From Hyphomicrobiales bacterium (GTDB lineage: Bacteria; Pseudomonadota; Alphaproteobacteria; Rhizobiales; Rhizobiaceae), in the NCBI GenBank assembly GCA_026400435.1, contig JAPLOZ010000099.1, forward strand, positions 1 to 64,000: a stretch of 64,000 nt of DNA, in the 5' to 3' direction. Shown one piece after another: positions 28,801 to 38,268 of this stretch. Numbering within the stretch: position 1 is the stretch's first letter; every line of letters starts with the position of its first letter. A program made the translations under genes and the position numbers. The notes below the pieces were generated by a model. That model was not told the DNA's origin. It worked only from the letters and a program-made list of their open reading frames with translations, and made no database searches.

Positions 28801-30612
28801 CGCGTTCTCGAGGTCCATGTCATGGATGAAGACAGGCCCGTCAGGTCCGCCCGCTACCTCGAAGGTGCGCTCGCTGATCACCTTGAAGCCTATGTTCTCA
28901 AGAACAGGCACGCGGCGCGACAGGGCGACCGGCTTTCCGTAATGATAGATCTTGAGCGCCGCCTGCTCGGGCGGCTGACCGGCATGCCGGTAGTAGTCGA
29001 TGGCGATCGGGGCCTGCGGGCCGATGGATGCAAGGCGATGGGCATCGACCAGCGCCTCGGCGGCGGTGAAGGAACCACGATAGCTGTCGGGTAGCCGCGC
29101 GGCGATCGAAAGCAGGGACACATCGGCTCCGGAAGTGACCGCCGCTTCGCGCAGCGCGTCCTCCCAGGTCCGCACGATTTCGCGGATCGCTTCCTCGATT
29201 GTCGCCGGCTCTACCTTCGGCGTATTGCCGCCGGAACGGCCGATGATGAAATGGACGCGCGCAAGGCTGCCTTCCGGGAAGGCCGGGTAGTAGGCGGAAA
29301 GCCTGCCCTCGAAGACCGTCTTGAGGTAGGCGCCAATCTTCTCGCGGACGACGGAATCATAGCGGTCGCGCGGTACGAAGACGATGACCGACACGAATCG
29401 GTCGAACTGGTCGACCCGGAACAGCGCACGCACGCGTGGGCGCTCCACGAGCCCGAGGATGGCGTCGGCGTGCTTGCGCAGCGTCGCCACCGGAACCTGG
29501 AACAGTTCGTCGCGTGGGTAGCTTTCAAGGACGTTGATCAGCGCCTTGCCGGAGTGATCGTTGGCGGCGAAACCGGATTTCCGGATCACCGTGTCGGCCT
29601 TGGCGCGAAGATAGGGGATCTTCATCACCGAGCGCGTGTAGGCGGTCGAGGTGAAAAGGCCGACGACGCGCAGCTCGCCGGTAAGTTTTCCCTTACGGTC
29701 GAAGGTCTTGATGCCGATGTAGTCGAGATAGGCGCGGCGATGCACCACCGACTTGGCATTGGCCTTGGTGACGATGAGAGGATCCGGCCCATAGAGAAAG
29801 GCGCGGATTTCAGGCGTGGTCACCTCACCCTCCGCTCGCCGCAGGATCCTCACATTGGGGTCGGCAAGGATGCCCAGCCCGATACTCGCCGAACGGCTGA
29901 GCGTCCCGCTCTTTTCGCTGCCGGAATAGCGGAACTCGCGCATGCCGAGGAAGGTGAAGTTATCATCGCGCAGCCATTCGAGGAAGGCGACGGTCTCGGC
30001 AACCGCATCCTTTTTGAGCGGGACGGGCTGCGAGCCAAGTTCCGCGATCGCCCGGTCGAGACGGGCGAGCATCGGCTTCCAGTCGGCGACCGAGGCGCGC
30101 ACCTGGGTCAGCACCTTGCCAAGGCGTTCCTGGAGCCCGGCCGCCTCCTTCGGCGACAGCGCATTCACGTGGATGTGGATCACGGAAAGACGGTCTGCGT
30201 CCTCGCCCTTGGCGCCGTCGGCGAGAATCTCGACGACCCCGTTGCCGCCGTGCCGGACGACGATCACCGGATGTGCCACGAAGCTTGCCTCGCCGGCCAT
30301 GTCGGCGATCTCGCCGAGGATGGAATCGAACAGAAAGGGCATGTTGTCGTTGACGACGGTAATGGCCGTGAGAGGGCGACCGTACCGAATGAGGTCGGGG
30401 TCGCTGACCACCGATATGACGCTCTCGCCCCTGCGGTGCGAAAGGACGGCCTTGTCTGCAAGCGCCGCCGCCCTCGCCAGGACCGCCGGATCGTAGGCGG
30501 CGACATCCTCGGGCGGCGCGCGGTCGATCAGATGCAGGGAGAGTCCGCCGGGTTTCGGCTTTGGCTGTGGCTGCCGGGCGGTGTCTGCGGGTTTTGCGCG
30601 AGCAGGTGCCAT
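25843..30612 (-). CDS. gdhZ: NAD-specific glutamate dehydrogenase, large (about 180 kDa) type
   Basis: The 1589-residue protein matches the very large bacterial NAD-GDH family. An N-terminal regulatory part with ACT-like segments fills roughly the first 700 residues. The catalytic core contains RFGRVARGGLRWSDRAQDYR and KNAVIVPVGAKGGFFPK, and the dinucleotide region has GVGDMSGDVFGNGML. It converts glutamate to 2-oxoglutarate, ammonium and NADH, mainly for amino-acid catabolism. The ATG at 30612 gives a short Pro/Lys-rich tail before the conserved part. No frameshift is seen along its length. Confidence 0.97.
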   Translation of the reverse strand: MAPARAKPADTARQPQPKPKPGGLSLHLIDRAPPEDVAAYDPAVLARAAALADKAVLSHRRGESVISVVSDPDLIRYGRPLTAITVVNDNMPFLFDSILGEIADMAGEASFVAHPVIVVRHGGNGVVEILADGAKGEDADRLSVIHIHVNALSPKEAAGLQERLGKVLTQVRASVADWKPMLARLDRAIAELGSQPVPLKKDAVAETVAFLEWLRDDNFTFLGMREFRYSGSEKSGTLSRSASIGLGILADPNVRILRRAEGEVTTPEIRAFLYGPDPLIVTKANAKSVVHRRAYLDYIGIKTFDRKGKLTGELRVVGLFTSTAYTRSVMKIPYLRAKADTVIRKSGFAANDHSGKALINVLESYPRDELFQVPVATLRKHADAILGLVERPRVRALFRVDQFDRFVSVIVFVPRDRYDSVVREKIGAYLKTVFEGRLSAYYPAFPEGSLARVHFIIGRSGGNTPKVEPATIEEAIREIVRTWEDALREAAVTSGADVSLLSIAARLPDSYRGSFTAAEALVDAHRLASIGPQAPIAIDYYRHAGQPPEQAALKIYHYGKPVALSRRVPVLENIGFKVISERTFEVAGGPDGPVFIHDMDLENAFDKPIDLANGGKLFEDVFLSVWRREADNDQFNALAQTAGLGVEPIAVLRAYGRYLQQAGIPQSQGFIAAVLNRYPEIARGLHDLFAARLDPASGAEGGVTAKHLTAKIKDALEDVPNIDDDTIIRRYLNLVEASLRTNHFVPGLRDKGQSLAIKLDSRMVDGLPDPRPWREIFVYGPEVEGVHLRFGRVARGGLRWSDRAQDYRTEVLGLVKAQQVKNAVIVPVGAKGGFFPKRPTASLSRDQIFEAGRNAYINFVSSLLSITDNIEGDHVAPPANVLRRDQDDPYFVVAADKGTATFSDTANAISQKFAFWLDDAFASGGSAGYDHKKMGITAKGAWEAVKRHFRELNRDIQATPFSTVGVGDMSGDVFGNGMLLSDQTRLIAAFDHRDIFIDPDPDPAASMAERQRLFALPRSSWQDYDKSKLSAGGIIVSRSQKSITLPSAAAAAIGLDKTVAAPAEIMRAILKAPVDLLWFGGIGTYVRASSETNPDVGDRANDTIRVTAAEVRARVIGEGANLGVTQRARIEFGLKGGACNSDAIDNSGGVNCSDVEVNIKIALASAMRRGALARPARDRLLVEMTDEVSRLVLSNNYEQTLALSVVRKAGMADFPHQVRFMAALESRGLLDRAVENLPSPAALAEREQRGEALTRAELGVLLAYAKIVLFDDIVASDVPDDPHFDHDLKAYFPDRMDRKFAADIASHRLRREIIARVVANDLINRGGPYFVTRLMDATGRGARDVVRAFAVVRDGFGLPALYREIDALDNRIDGQVQLDLYASVGRLVLGACSWNLKNVGGDEALGKQIAALQQARKTLEPKLATLLPEFPRERLAGRRLALTGAGAPPKLADRLALLDASVLIPDIALVASDAGADLVATAKAFFAVTGAFRIGRIEDAAGSIATADYYEGMALARAVDTIGAARRGITAAALAGFATADDPVADWLAAGGERIAATRERLQALTEGGDITVSRLSVAAGLMSDLAGA

Positions 30613-31026
30613 GACGTCGAATCCCTCCCCAGAGCTCGTTTTTGCGGCATCGTAGCAGAAGGTCGGCGTTTGGCGACTGCCCGAATTGCAGAAGCGTACG
30701 AAGCACCGGGCCCTTCCAGGCGAGGTACAGCGCAGCCGGCGCGGAAGATGCCGTCTGCAGATGAATGGATGATGACGGTTCCGCCTCGCGCCGGCTTTAC
30801 GACCCCCGCGGCGACACAGATGAACAGCGAGCTCATCGACATCGGCAGGTCCTGGCAGATCACGCGCAGACTATCGGGAACAGCCCGCCGGGGTACAGGA
30901 TCAGCACGCCGTCGATGCTACCTATGCCCGAGCGCATGCGCCTGAGGCCACGCTGGACCAGAGCCGGATATCCGCGGCACAGGGCGCGGATACAACCGTT
31001 TTTCCCGTCGGCCAGTAGCGCCTCGG
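30613..31026. other. Intergenic region without a recognised gene
   Basis: These 414 bases lie between the start of gdhZ and the end of typA, both on the minus strand. An 8-bp inverted repeat, TATCCGCG (30970-30977) and CGCGGATA (30986-30993), could form a stem, but on the minus strand no T-run follows it, so it is a poor typA terminator. The gdhZ promoter should be here; I could not pick out convincing -35/-10 boxes. The small frames in it have no recognisable protein signature. Confidence 0.6.
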
Positions 31027-32856
31027 CTAGGCCGCGCCGGCGACCTTGGCGGACTTTTCGAAGCGTTTGCGCTCGTTGGGATCGAGGTAGAGCTTGCGCA
31101 GGCGAATGGTCTTGGGCGTCACCTCGACCAGCTCGTCGTCCTGGATCCAGGCGAGCGCGCGCTCCAGCGTCATCTTGACCGGCGGGGTCAGGCGCACGGC
31201 TTCGTCCTTGCCGGCGGCGCGGATGTTGGTGAGCTTCTTGCCCTTGAGCACGTTGACCTCAAGGTCGTTGTCGCGCGAATGAATGCCAATGATCATGCCC
31301 TGATAGACCTTGACGCCGGGGTCGATGACCATCGGCCCGCGATCCTCTAGGTTCCACATTGCGTAGGCGACGGATTCGCCCTGCTCGTTGGAGATCAGCA
31401 CGCCGTTGGTGCGGCCGGGCAGTTCGCCCTTATAGGGCTGGTAGGAGTGGAACAGCCGGTTCATGACGGCGGTGCCGCGCGTGTCGGTCAAGAGTTCGGA
31501 CTGGTAGCCGATCAGGCCGCGCGTCGGCGCGTGGAAGACGAGCCGCTGGCGGTTGCCGCCCGAAGGGCGCAGCTCGACCATCTCGGCTTTGCGCTCGCTC
31601 ATCTTCTGAACGACGATACCGGCATGCTCCTCATCGACGTCGATGACGACTTCCTCGACGGGTTCGAGAAGCCGGCCGTGCTCGTCCTTCTGCATGACGA
31701 CGCGCGGACGCGACACGGCGATCTCAAAACCTTCGCGGCGCATTGTCTCGATCAGCACCGCAAGCTGCAATTCGCCTCGGCCCGAGACGTAGAAGCTGTC
31801 CTTGTCGGAGGATTCCTCGATCTTGAGCGCGACATTGCCTTCGGCCTCGCGCAGCAGACGGTCGCGGATGACGCGCGAGGTGACCTTGTCGCCCTCGGTG
31901 CCTGCAAGCGGGCTGTCGTTGACGATGAACGACATCGTGACGGTCGGCGGGTCGATCGGCTGCGCGTGCAGCGGCTCGGTGACGGACGGATCGCAGAACG
32001 TGTCGGCGACAGTACCCTTGGAGAGGCCGGCGATGGCGACGATGTCGCCCGCCTGCGCTTCGTCGATGGGCTGGCGCTCCAGTCCACGGAAGGCGAGAAT
32101 CTTCGAGATGCGGCCCGTCTCGACGACAGAACCGTCATTGGCCAGCACTTTCACCTGCATATTGGACTTCAGCGTGCCGGATTCGATACGGCCGGTGATG
32201 ATGCGGCCAAGGAACGGATTGGCTTCCAGAAGCGTACCGATCATGCGGAACGGGCCCGGGTGGACTGCCGGCGCCGCCACATGCTTGACGATGAGATCGA
32301 ACAGCGGCGCGAGGCCCTTGTCCTTGGGTCCTTCCGGGTTTTCCGAAACCCAGCCGTCGCGGCCAGAACCGTAAAGGATCGGGAAGTCGAGCTGCTCGTC
32401 CGTGGCATCGAGCGCCGCGAACAGGTCGAACACCTCGTTGACCACCTCGACATGACGCGCGTCGGGCCGGTCGATCTTGTTGATGACGACGATCGGCTTC
32501 AGGCCGACCTTGAGCGCCTTTCCGACGACAAACTTGGTCTGCGGCATCGGGCCTTCGGCTGCATCGACCAGCACGATGGCGGAATCCACCATCGACAGGA
32601 TGCGCTCGACCTCGCCGCCGAAGTCGGCGTGGCCGGGGGTGTCGACGATGTTGATGCGGGTGCCGTGCCAATCGACCGAGGTCGCCTTGGCGAGGATCGT
32701 GATGCCGCGCTCCTTTTCGAGGTCGTTGGAGTCCATTGCGCGTTCGGCGACACGCTGGTTTTCACGGAACGAGCCCGCCTGGCGGAGAAGCTGGTCGACC
32801 AGGGTGGTTTTGCCATGGTCAACGTGCGCGATGATCGCGATGTTTCGAATATTCAT
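31027..32856 (-). CDS. typA: Ribosome-associated GTPase TypA/BipA
   Basis: The 609-residue translational GTPase has the P-loop AHVDHGKT at the N-terminus, switch region [13 protein letters not shown] and NKIDRP. The C-terminal BipA-specific domain contains [13 protein letters not shown]. It acts in 50S ribosome assembly and translation under stress. The start at 32856 gives the standard [17 protein letters not shown]; the longer frame upstream has no homologous residues. It is a stand-alone gene. Confidence 0.97.
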   Translation of the reverse strand: MNIRNIAIIAHVDHGKTTLVDQLLRQAGSFRENQRVAERAMDSNDLEKERGITILAKATSVDWHGTRINIVDTPGHADFGGEVERILSMVDSAIVLVDAAEGPMPQTKFVVGKALKVGLKPIVVINKIDRPDARHVEVVNEVFDLFAALDATDEQLDFPILYGSGRDGWVSENPEGPKDKGLAPLFDLIVKHVAAPAVHPGPFRMIGTLLEANPFLGRIITGRIESGTLKSNMQVKVLANDGSVVETGRISKILAFRGLERQPIDEAQAGDIVAIAGLSKGTVADTFCDPSVTEPLHAQPIDPPTVTMSFIVNDSPLAGTEGDKVTSRVIRDRLLREAEGNVALKIEESSDKDSFYVSGRGELQLAVLIETMRREGFEIAVSRPRVVMQKDEHGRLLEPVEEVVIDVDEEHAGIVVQKMSERKAEMVELRPSGGNRQRLVFHAPTRGLIGYQSELLTDTRGTAVMNRLFHSYQPYKGELPGRTNGVLISNEQGESVAYAMWNLEDRGPMVIDPGVKVYQGMIIGIHSRDNDLEVNVLKGKKLTNIRAAGKDEAVRLTPPVKMTLERALAWIQDDELVEVTPKTIRLRKLYLDPNERKRFEKSAKVAGAA

Positions 32857-33037
32857 GATGGGTTCTCGGGAGTGAGACGACGTCCGGTTGACAGCGTCGC
32901 CAATTCGGTTGCGCGGCTCATACATGTTTTTTCGCAGTTGCGAAAGGGGTGGATAGTTACCGAAAATTAGCCATTGCCTGCGACAACGATTCGATAACCA
33001 AGACGGATCGTTTTGCCGCCGGAAAAGTTACACGGTC

Positions 33038-33319
33038 ATGACAATGGCATTTTCCAGGGTTTTGCGCACCACAGCCGCGACATCGGCAATTGCTCTGCTG
33101 CTTGCGGCGGGCGTTGCCCACTCGACCGGCACGCGGCAGATCGAAGCCCCTGTCGGACTGACGCAGACCGCCGCCGAAGAGGAATTTTCGGATGCGCCGT
33201 ATGGCGTCGACCCGATGGTGACTGGACCGACCAGCGCGTCGTTCCGCCGGCAGCAGGCCAATGCCGGCTGCGATGCCGCCATCTGGCCGAATATCCCGCT
33301 CGCCTGCTATCCGGACTGA
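33038..33319 (+). CDS. Small secreted protein of unknown function
   Basis: The 93-residue protein has a Sec-type signal (RVLRTTAATSAIALLLAAGVAHS) and a short mature part with two cysteines, ending in GCDAAIWPNIPLACYPD. The spacing of the two Cys would allow a disulfide. The ending resembles small periplasmic proteins I have seen in Rhizobiales without a known role. It is convergent with the M3 peptidase, 9 bases away. Confidence 0.7.
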   Translation: MTMAFSRVLRTTAATSAIALLLAAGVAHSTGTRQIEAPVGLTQTAAEEEFSDAPYGVDPMVTGPTSASFRRQQANAGCDAAIWPNIPLACYPD

Positions 33320-33328
33320 TCGACGCGA

Positions 33329-35380
33329 TCAGGCCAGCCCGCGCTTGGCCATCATCGCCGCCGGAGACGGCATCTTTCCGCGAAACGCCTTGTAGAGCTC
33401 CTCGGGATCTTCCGAGCCTCCGGCGGCATAGATGTTGGCTTTCAGTTTCGCCGCCATTTCCGGATTGAAGGGATCGCCGGTTTCCTCGAAAGCTGCGAAC
33501 GCGTCGGCGTCGAGCACTTCGGACCACATGTAGGAATAGTAGCCGGCTGAATAGCCGTCGCCCGAAAAGACATGCCCGAAATGCGGCGTGCGGTGGCGCA
33601 TGACGATAGCGTCGGGCATGCCAAGCTTCTTCAGCGTCTCGGCCTCGAACTTTTGCGGATTGGCCGGAGCCTCCTTCTGCGAATGGTAGGCCATGTCGAC
33701 CAGCGCCGACGAGGTGAACTCGACGGTGCGGAAGCCGGCGTCGAAGGTGCTTGCCGCAAGCATCTTGTCGAGCAGCGCCTTGGGCATCGCCTCGCCGGTC
33801 CTGTAGTGCCGCGCATATCTTTCGAGCACCGCAGGCACGGTCAGCCAGTGTTCGTAGAGCTGCGAGGGCAGTTCGACGAAGTCGCGCGAAACAGACGTGC
33901 CGGACTGCGAGGGCCAGTATGCCTCGGTCAGCATGCCGTGCAGCGCATGGCCGAATTCGTGGAACAGCGTCTTGGCCTCGTCGAGCGACAAAAGAGCGGG
34001 CTCGCCGGCCGGCGGCTTGGCGAAATTCATGATGTTGTAGATGATCGGGCTGGAGCCTTGCCCGAGCTTGTAGCCTGACTGGAGCGAACTCATCCACGCG
34101 CCCGAGCGCTTGGAAGGCCGAGCGAAATAGTCGGCGAGGAAAAGACCGCGGCGCGAGCCGTCGGCATTGGACACCTCGAACAGGCGCGCGTCGGGATGCC
34201 AGGCAACGACGCCCTGCTTTTCGGCGAAGGTGACGCCGAACAGCCGCGTCGCGACATCGAAACATGCTTCGATGATCTTCTCGAGCTGCAGGTAGGGCTT
34301 CAGCTCGGCCTCGTCGAATGCGTATTTCTCGGCGCGCAGGCGTTCCTGATAGAACCGCCAGTCCCAGGCCTCGAGCTTCTCGTTGCTGCCGGACGCGGCG
34401 GCAAGCCGCTGCAGGTGCGCCTGGTCGACGGCGGCCTTTTCGCGCGCCTTCTCCCAGACGGGGTCGAGCAGGGCGAACACGGCCTTCGGCGTCTTGGCCA
34501 TCGTGTCATCGAGCTTGAGCGCGGCGAAGCTGTCGTAGCCGAGCAGCGTGGCCTTCTCGGCGCGCAGCGCGAGCATTCTTGCTACCACGGGGCCGTTGTC
34601 GGTGGCGCCGCCGGTCTCGCCGCGCCCGATGAACGCCTTGAAAGCCTTTTCGCGGAGATCGCGACGCTCGGAGAAGGTTGTGAAAGGCTCGTAGATCGAT
34701 CGCGACAGGGTGACGGCATATTCACCGGCGCGGCCGCGCTCGGTGGCGGCGCCGGCCATGGAACTTGTCAGGAAGTCGGGCAGCCCGGCAAGGTCGCCAG
34801 CGCCAAGGAACATCACCCACTCCTTCTCGTCGGCCAGCACGTTCTGGCTGAAAGCGGTGCCAAGCGAGGAAAGCTCCTCGTTGACTTCAGCGAGCCGCGC
34901 CTTGCCTATGGCATCGAGCTTCGCTCCGGATTTGACGAAACCCTTCCAGCTCTTGTCGACCAGCCGCAGCGTTTCCGGATTGAGGCCGAGCGTCGCGCGG
35001 CGGCGGTAGAGATCGTCGATGCGCGCAAACAGCTTCTCGTTCATCGAGATCGCCGAATAGTGGCGCGACATCTTTGGCGCGATCTCGCGTTCCATCGCCT
35101 GGATCAGGTCGTTGGTGTTGGCGCCGGCCTTGCACCAGAAGATGGACGACACCCGGTCGAGCGGATCGCCCGACAGTTCCATCGCGACGAAGGTGTTTTC
35201 CACCGTCGGTGTCTCCGGATTGCCGGCGATGGCGTCTATGTCGGCCTGGTGTGCGGCGAGCGCGGCGTCGAAGACGGGGCCGAAATCGGCATCGTCGATA
35301 CTCTGGAAGTCAGGCAGGCCGAAAGGACCGTCCCAGCGGGTCAGCGGATGGCGATCGAGGTCGACGGCAGGCTTGGTCAT
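33329..35380 (-). CDS. M3-family metallopeptidase (oligopeptidase A / Dcp-like)
   Basis: The 683-residue protein has the zinc motif HEFGH within LFHEFGHALHGM, plus the downstream segment SRDFVELPSQLYEHW that supplies the third ligand. This is the thimet oligopeptidase fold, which cuts short peptides in the cytosol. Start 35380 is chosen because MTKPAVDLDRHPL resembles family N-termini; the frame continues upstream without homology. Whether it is an endo-oligopeptidase or a dipeptidyl carboxypeptidase cannot be decided by eye. Confidence 0.93.
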   Translation of the reverse strand: MTKPAVDLDRHPLTRWDGPFGLPDFQSIDDADFGPVFDAALAAHQADIDAIAGNPETPTVENTFVAMELSGDPLDRVSSIFWCKAGANTNDLIQAMEREIAPKMSRHYSAISMNEKLFARIDDLYRRRATLGLNPETLRLVDKSWKGFVKSGAKLDAIGKARLAEVNEELSSLGTAFSQNVLADEKEWVMFLGAGDLAGLPDFLTSSMAGAATERGRAGEYAVTLSRSIYEPFTTFSERRDLREKAFKAFIGRGETGGATDNGPVVARMLALRAEKATLLGYDSFAALKLDDTMAKTPKAVFALLDPVWEKAREKAAVDQAHLQRLAAASGSNEKLEAWDWRFYQERLRAEKYAFDEAELKPYLQLEKIIEACFDVATRLFGVTFAEKQGVVAWHPDARLFEVSNADGSRRGLFLADYFARPSKRSGAWMSSLQSGYKLGQGSSPIIYNIMNFAKPPAGEPALLSLDEAKTLFHEFGHALHGMLTEAYWPSQSGTSVSRDFVELPSQLYEHWLTVPAVLERYARHYRTGEAMPKALLDKMLAASTFDAGFRTVEFTSSALVDMAYHSQKEAPANPQKFEAETLKKLGMPDAIVMRHRTPHFGHVFSGDGYSAGYYSYMWSEVLDADAFAAFEETGDPFNPEMAAKLKANIYAAGGSEDPEELYKAFRGKMPSPAAMMAKRGLA

Positions 35381-35483
35381 TTCAGGATTTCCGGGAAAAG
35401 GGCCAGAAGTTGGGCGGACGGATACCGATGTAGGCGCGACCCTTGCGCGCCGCAACCCGGACGGGCGGTCGTGAGGCGACCAG

Positions 35484-36128
35484 CTATGCAGGCTCGGGGC
35501 GTTCGAAATCGCCGGTGTCGCGGTTCATCACCCAGAGCTCGCCGCTGGAGATGTCGAACCATGCGCCCGAAATAGTCAGCCTGCCCTTGCCTTCCAGGAT
35601 GCTGACACACGGAAAGGTGCGCAGGTTGGCGATCGAGTAGCGGATCGATATGCGCTCCAGCGCCGTCTGGCGCTCGATCGCGGTCATCAAGGTGCTGCCG
35701 GCGACGGTTTCGGCGGCAGGTCCGATCAGGCTCATCCACTTGCCGATGAAGTCGCCCGGCGAAAGCGGCGCTGCCGAAGTGTTGAGCGCGGCGCCAATGC
35801 CGCCGCAGCGGCCATGGCCCATGACCACGATGCTCCTGACCTTCAGGCTCTGGACGGCGAACTCCAGCGCCGCCGAAGTGGAGTGGAACTCACCGTCGGG
35901 CGCATAGGGTGGAACGAGATTGGCGACGTTGCGCACCACGAAGAGCTCACCCGGCCCGGAATCGAAGATGGCTTCGGGCGCGGCACGGCTGTCGCAACAC
36001 GCGATCACCATGGTTTCGGGTGCCTGACCCTCGCGCGCCAGGGCGCGATAGCGGCCGCTTTCGGACGCATAGCGCCCGCTCATGAAGTTGCGGTAGCCGG
36101 CAAGCAGATGATCTGGAAGGTGAGCCAT
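35484..36128 (-). CDS. Beta-class carbonic anhydrase
   Basis: The 214-residue protein has the zinc site motifs CCDSR (Cys44, Asp46, Arg48) and HGRCGG (His105, Cys108). It interconverts CO2 and bicarbonate in the cytosol. I use the start at 36128 (MAHLPDHLLAGY); ATGs at 36137 and 36158 are in frame and possible. It lies between the M3 peptidase and pdxY on the same strand. Confidence 0.94.
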   Translation of the reverse strand: MAHLPDHLLAGYRNFMSGRYASESGRYRALAREGQAPETMVIACCDSRAAPEAIFDSGPGELFVVRNVANLVPPYAPDGEFHSTSAALEFAVQSLKVRSIVVMGHGRCGGIGAALNTSAAPLSPGDFIGKWMSLIGPAAETVAGSTLMTAIERQTALERISIRYSIANLRTFPCVSILEGKGRLTISGAWFDISSGELWVMNRDTGDFERPEPA

Positions 36129-36196
36129 GGCCGACATTAACGGCAAATCTTTTCGCACTGCAATATGAACGGCGCGACGGCCGCCTTGCGTTGCTG

Positions 36197-37096
36197 CTAT
36201 TTCCCGGCGTCTTCGCCGGCAAAGGCGAGGCGATGCATCTCGACGGCAGCAGTCGGATGGGACAGGCTCCTGGCGTCCGTTTCGAGCTGCAGTTCGTCGC
36301 CACCTCGCGCCGCGGCATTCGCCAGCACCTCGTAGACGGTGGCGGTCGTCGTCAGGAGCGCCTTCTCGTCGGGCAGTCCGGCAAGCAGCCGCGCAAGGAA
36401 CACCGATGAGGTGAGGTCGCCCATGCCGCTCGGGGGACCGGAGATCAGGCGGTGCTCGGCAAACAGCGCGGCCTTGGCGGTGACGAGCAGATTGCCGATG
36501 TAGCCGCCGGCCTTTCCCGGAGCCGAGGTGACCAGCATGCGCGCCGGTCCGAGCTCACGGGCAGCGCGGACAATTTCAGATGTACCGTTGAGCTTGCGCC
36601 CGACGATCCATTCGAGCTCGTATCGGTTGGGCGTGGCGACATCCGCGATGGGCAGCAGGAGATCGCGCATGGCCTCAGCCGTCGCCTCCGGCACGTAGAG
36701 GCCCTCCTTGTCGCCCATCACCGGGTCGCAAACATAAAGTGCGTCCGGCTTGTGCGCCTTGACCTGGCGGACCAGCGCCGCGACATCGGCTGCCTGCAGG
36801 GCGTTGCCCAGATAGCCTGAGAGCACGGCGGTTACCTCGCCGAGCCACGGCGAACGCTCGAGATCGGCCATGAAGGCGGAAAACTGTTCGGCGCTCGGAA
36901 CGATGCGCGTGGCCGGGCCGTGGCCGGTATGCCAGGGAAGGACTACCGTGGGCACGGCCCAGACGGGATGCCCGAGCGTTTCCAGCGCAAATACGGCGGC
37001 ACGGTTGCCGACCGACCCGCGCGCGACGTGGCTGGAAACGACGATGACGGCATTGGGCGTCTCTACCGCCCTGTCGACTGTCCTGTTGGCACTCAT
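36197..37096 (-). CDS. pdxY: Pyridoxal kinase PdxY
   Basis: The 299-residue ribokinase-fold protein has VVSSHVARGSVGNRAAVFALE, the substrate-side GHGPATRI, YVCDPVMGD and the anion-hole GMGDLTSSVFLA. It phosphorylates pyridoxal in the PLP salvage pathway. It starts 2 bases after the stop of the small membrane protein upstream, so the two share a transcript. The window holds several PLP enzymes (aminotransferase, CBS, cystathionine lyase). Confidence 0.94.
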   Translation of the reverse strand: MSANRTVDRAVETPNAVIVVSSHVARGSVGNRAAVFALETLGHPVWAVPTVVLPWHTGHGPATRIVPSAEQFSAFMADLERSPWLGEVTAVLSGYLGNALQAADVAALVRQVKAHKPDALYVCDPVMGDKEGLYVPEATAEAMRDLLLPIADVATPNRYELEWIVGRKLNGTSEIVRAARELGPARMLVTSAPGKAGGYIGNLLVTAKAALFAEHRLISGPPSGMGDLTSSVFLARLLAGLPDEKALLTTTATVYEVLANAAARGGDELQLETDARSLSHPTAAVEMHRLAFAGEDAGK

Positions 37097-37098
37097 CG

Positions 37099-37356
37099 CT
37101 AATCGCCCTTCGCAAGATACAGCAACAGCCACACGATCATGCCGACCAGAAAGAGAGCTCCGATCGATCGACCGATCCGCGTGCCCCAATACTCGGTCCA
37201 GTCGGCGCGGTCCACATCCTTCGCTCCGAGATGGTCGCGCGCCCGGCCTGCCGCGCGGTCTATCGCCGATTGCCCACCGCTTTCCGCCTCCTGCGAGACG
37301 CGTTGCAGGATGCGCCTGGATTCGACGAGGTCGTCCTTGTCGCGCTTGCCGGCCAT
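37099..37356 (-). CDS. Small single-pass membrane protein of unknown function
   Basis: The 85-residue protein is hydrophilic over about 60 residues and then has one membrane helix, IGALFLVGMIVWLLLYLA, at the C-terminus. I start at 37356 since AAGGAA sits 7 bases before that ATG and itself overlaps the alternative ATG at 37371. It is co-transcribed with pdxY. I do not recognise the family. Confidence 0.72.
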   Translation of the reverse strand: MAGKRDKDDLVESRRILQRVSQEAESGGQSAIDRAAGRARDHLGAKDVDRADWTEYWGTRIGRSIGALFLVGMIVWLLLYLAKGD

Positions 37357-37616
37357 CGCGAATTCCTTCACGCGTCATTGCGGTCGCAGTCCAAGGGAAC
37401 GAATCTGCCAGTCGCATCCCATCTGACATCACGCCAAGCAAGCGAATGTCAAATTCAAAGTTCCACCAGAATCATGGACTTGCCGGTGCTCCCTTGATCC
37501 CGACATTTGTCCGGAAGGCAGGTATTGGCGGGATGCGGTCAAATCCCCTCGATCACCCTGTTTTTCCGCCGCGAACCTGCTAATTCTCATGCCGGTTCGA
37601 TCGTGAGGGATGATCC

Positions 37617-38249
37617 ATGCTTGCCCAACGCTTCCTGAAATCCTTGCTGCGCCTTGTGCCCGCTTTCCTGGTGCTGGCGCTCGCCGTACCGTTGCTGTCG
37701 GCCTGCGGCTACAACACCATCCCGACGCTTGAAGAACAGGCGAAGGCTTCCTGGAGCGAGGTGCTCAACCAGTACCAGCGCCGCGCCGATCTCATTCCCA
37801 ACCTGGTCGAAACCGTCAAGGGCTACGCCTCCCACGAAAAGGACGTGCTGGAAGGGGTCGTGGAGGCGCGCGCCAAGGCGACGCAGGTAACGGTGACGCC
37901 GGAGACACTGACCGATCCGGATGCCTTCAAGGCGTTCCAGGACAACCAGGCGGGGCTGACCAGCGCGCTGTCGCGGCTGCTGGCGGTGGTCGAGAACTAT
38001 CCGGACCTCAAGGCCAACCAGAATTTCCTGGCGTTGCAGGCGCAGCTCGAAGGCACGGAAAACCGCATCGCTGTCGCCCGCCGCGACTACATCGAATCGG
38101 TCCGGGTCTATAACACCTCGCTCAAGACCTTCCCCTCGATCCTTTGGAATTCGCTCTGGTTCGGCAACCAGCCGTTCCAGAACTTCACGGTCTCGGACGA
38201 CGCCATGCAACCGCCGAAAGTCGATTTCGGTACGCAACAGGGCGGCTAG
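37617..38249 (+). CDS. lemA: LemA family lipoprotein
   Basis: The 210-residue protein has a lipoprotein signal with C30 in LLSAC, followed by GYNTIPTLEEQAKASWSEVLNQYQRRADLIPNL, the hallmark LemA helix. The fold is mostly helical. LemA proteins are usually encoded with TPM-domain proteins, as here. Precise role is unknown; family members are linked to membrane-associated signalling or maintenance. Confidence 0.93.
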   Translation: MLAQRFLKSLLRLVPAFLVLALAVPLLSACGYNTIPTLEEQAKASWSEVLNQYQRRADLIPNLVETVKGYASHEKDVLEGVVEARAKATQVTVTPETLTDPDAFKAFQDNQAGLTSALSRLLAVVENYPDLKANQNFLALQAQLEGTENRIAVARRDYIESVRVYNTSLKTFPSILWNSLWFGNQPFQNFTVSDDAMQPPKVDFGTQQGG

Positions 38250-38268
38250 CGGGAAAACCGCGCGGCGG

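Noticed and set aside
29251-30945. Plus-strand frame of 564 codons opposite gdhZ
   Set aside because: It is antisense to a gene with clear motifs along its whole length. Similar antisense frames at 31447, 34196, 43671 and 59108 were rejected for the same reason.
30970-30993. Terminator for typA
   Set aside because: There is a good stem but no T-run on the minus strand; kept only as a note in the intergenic entry.
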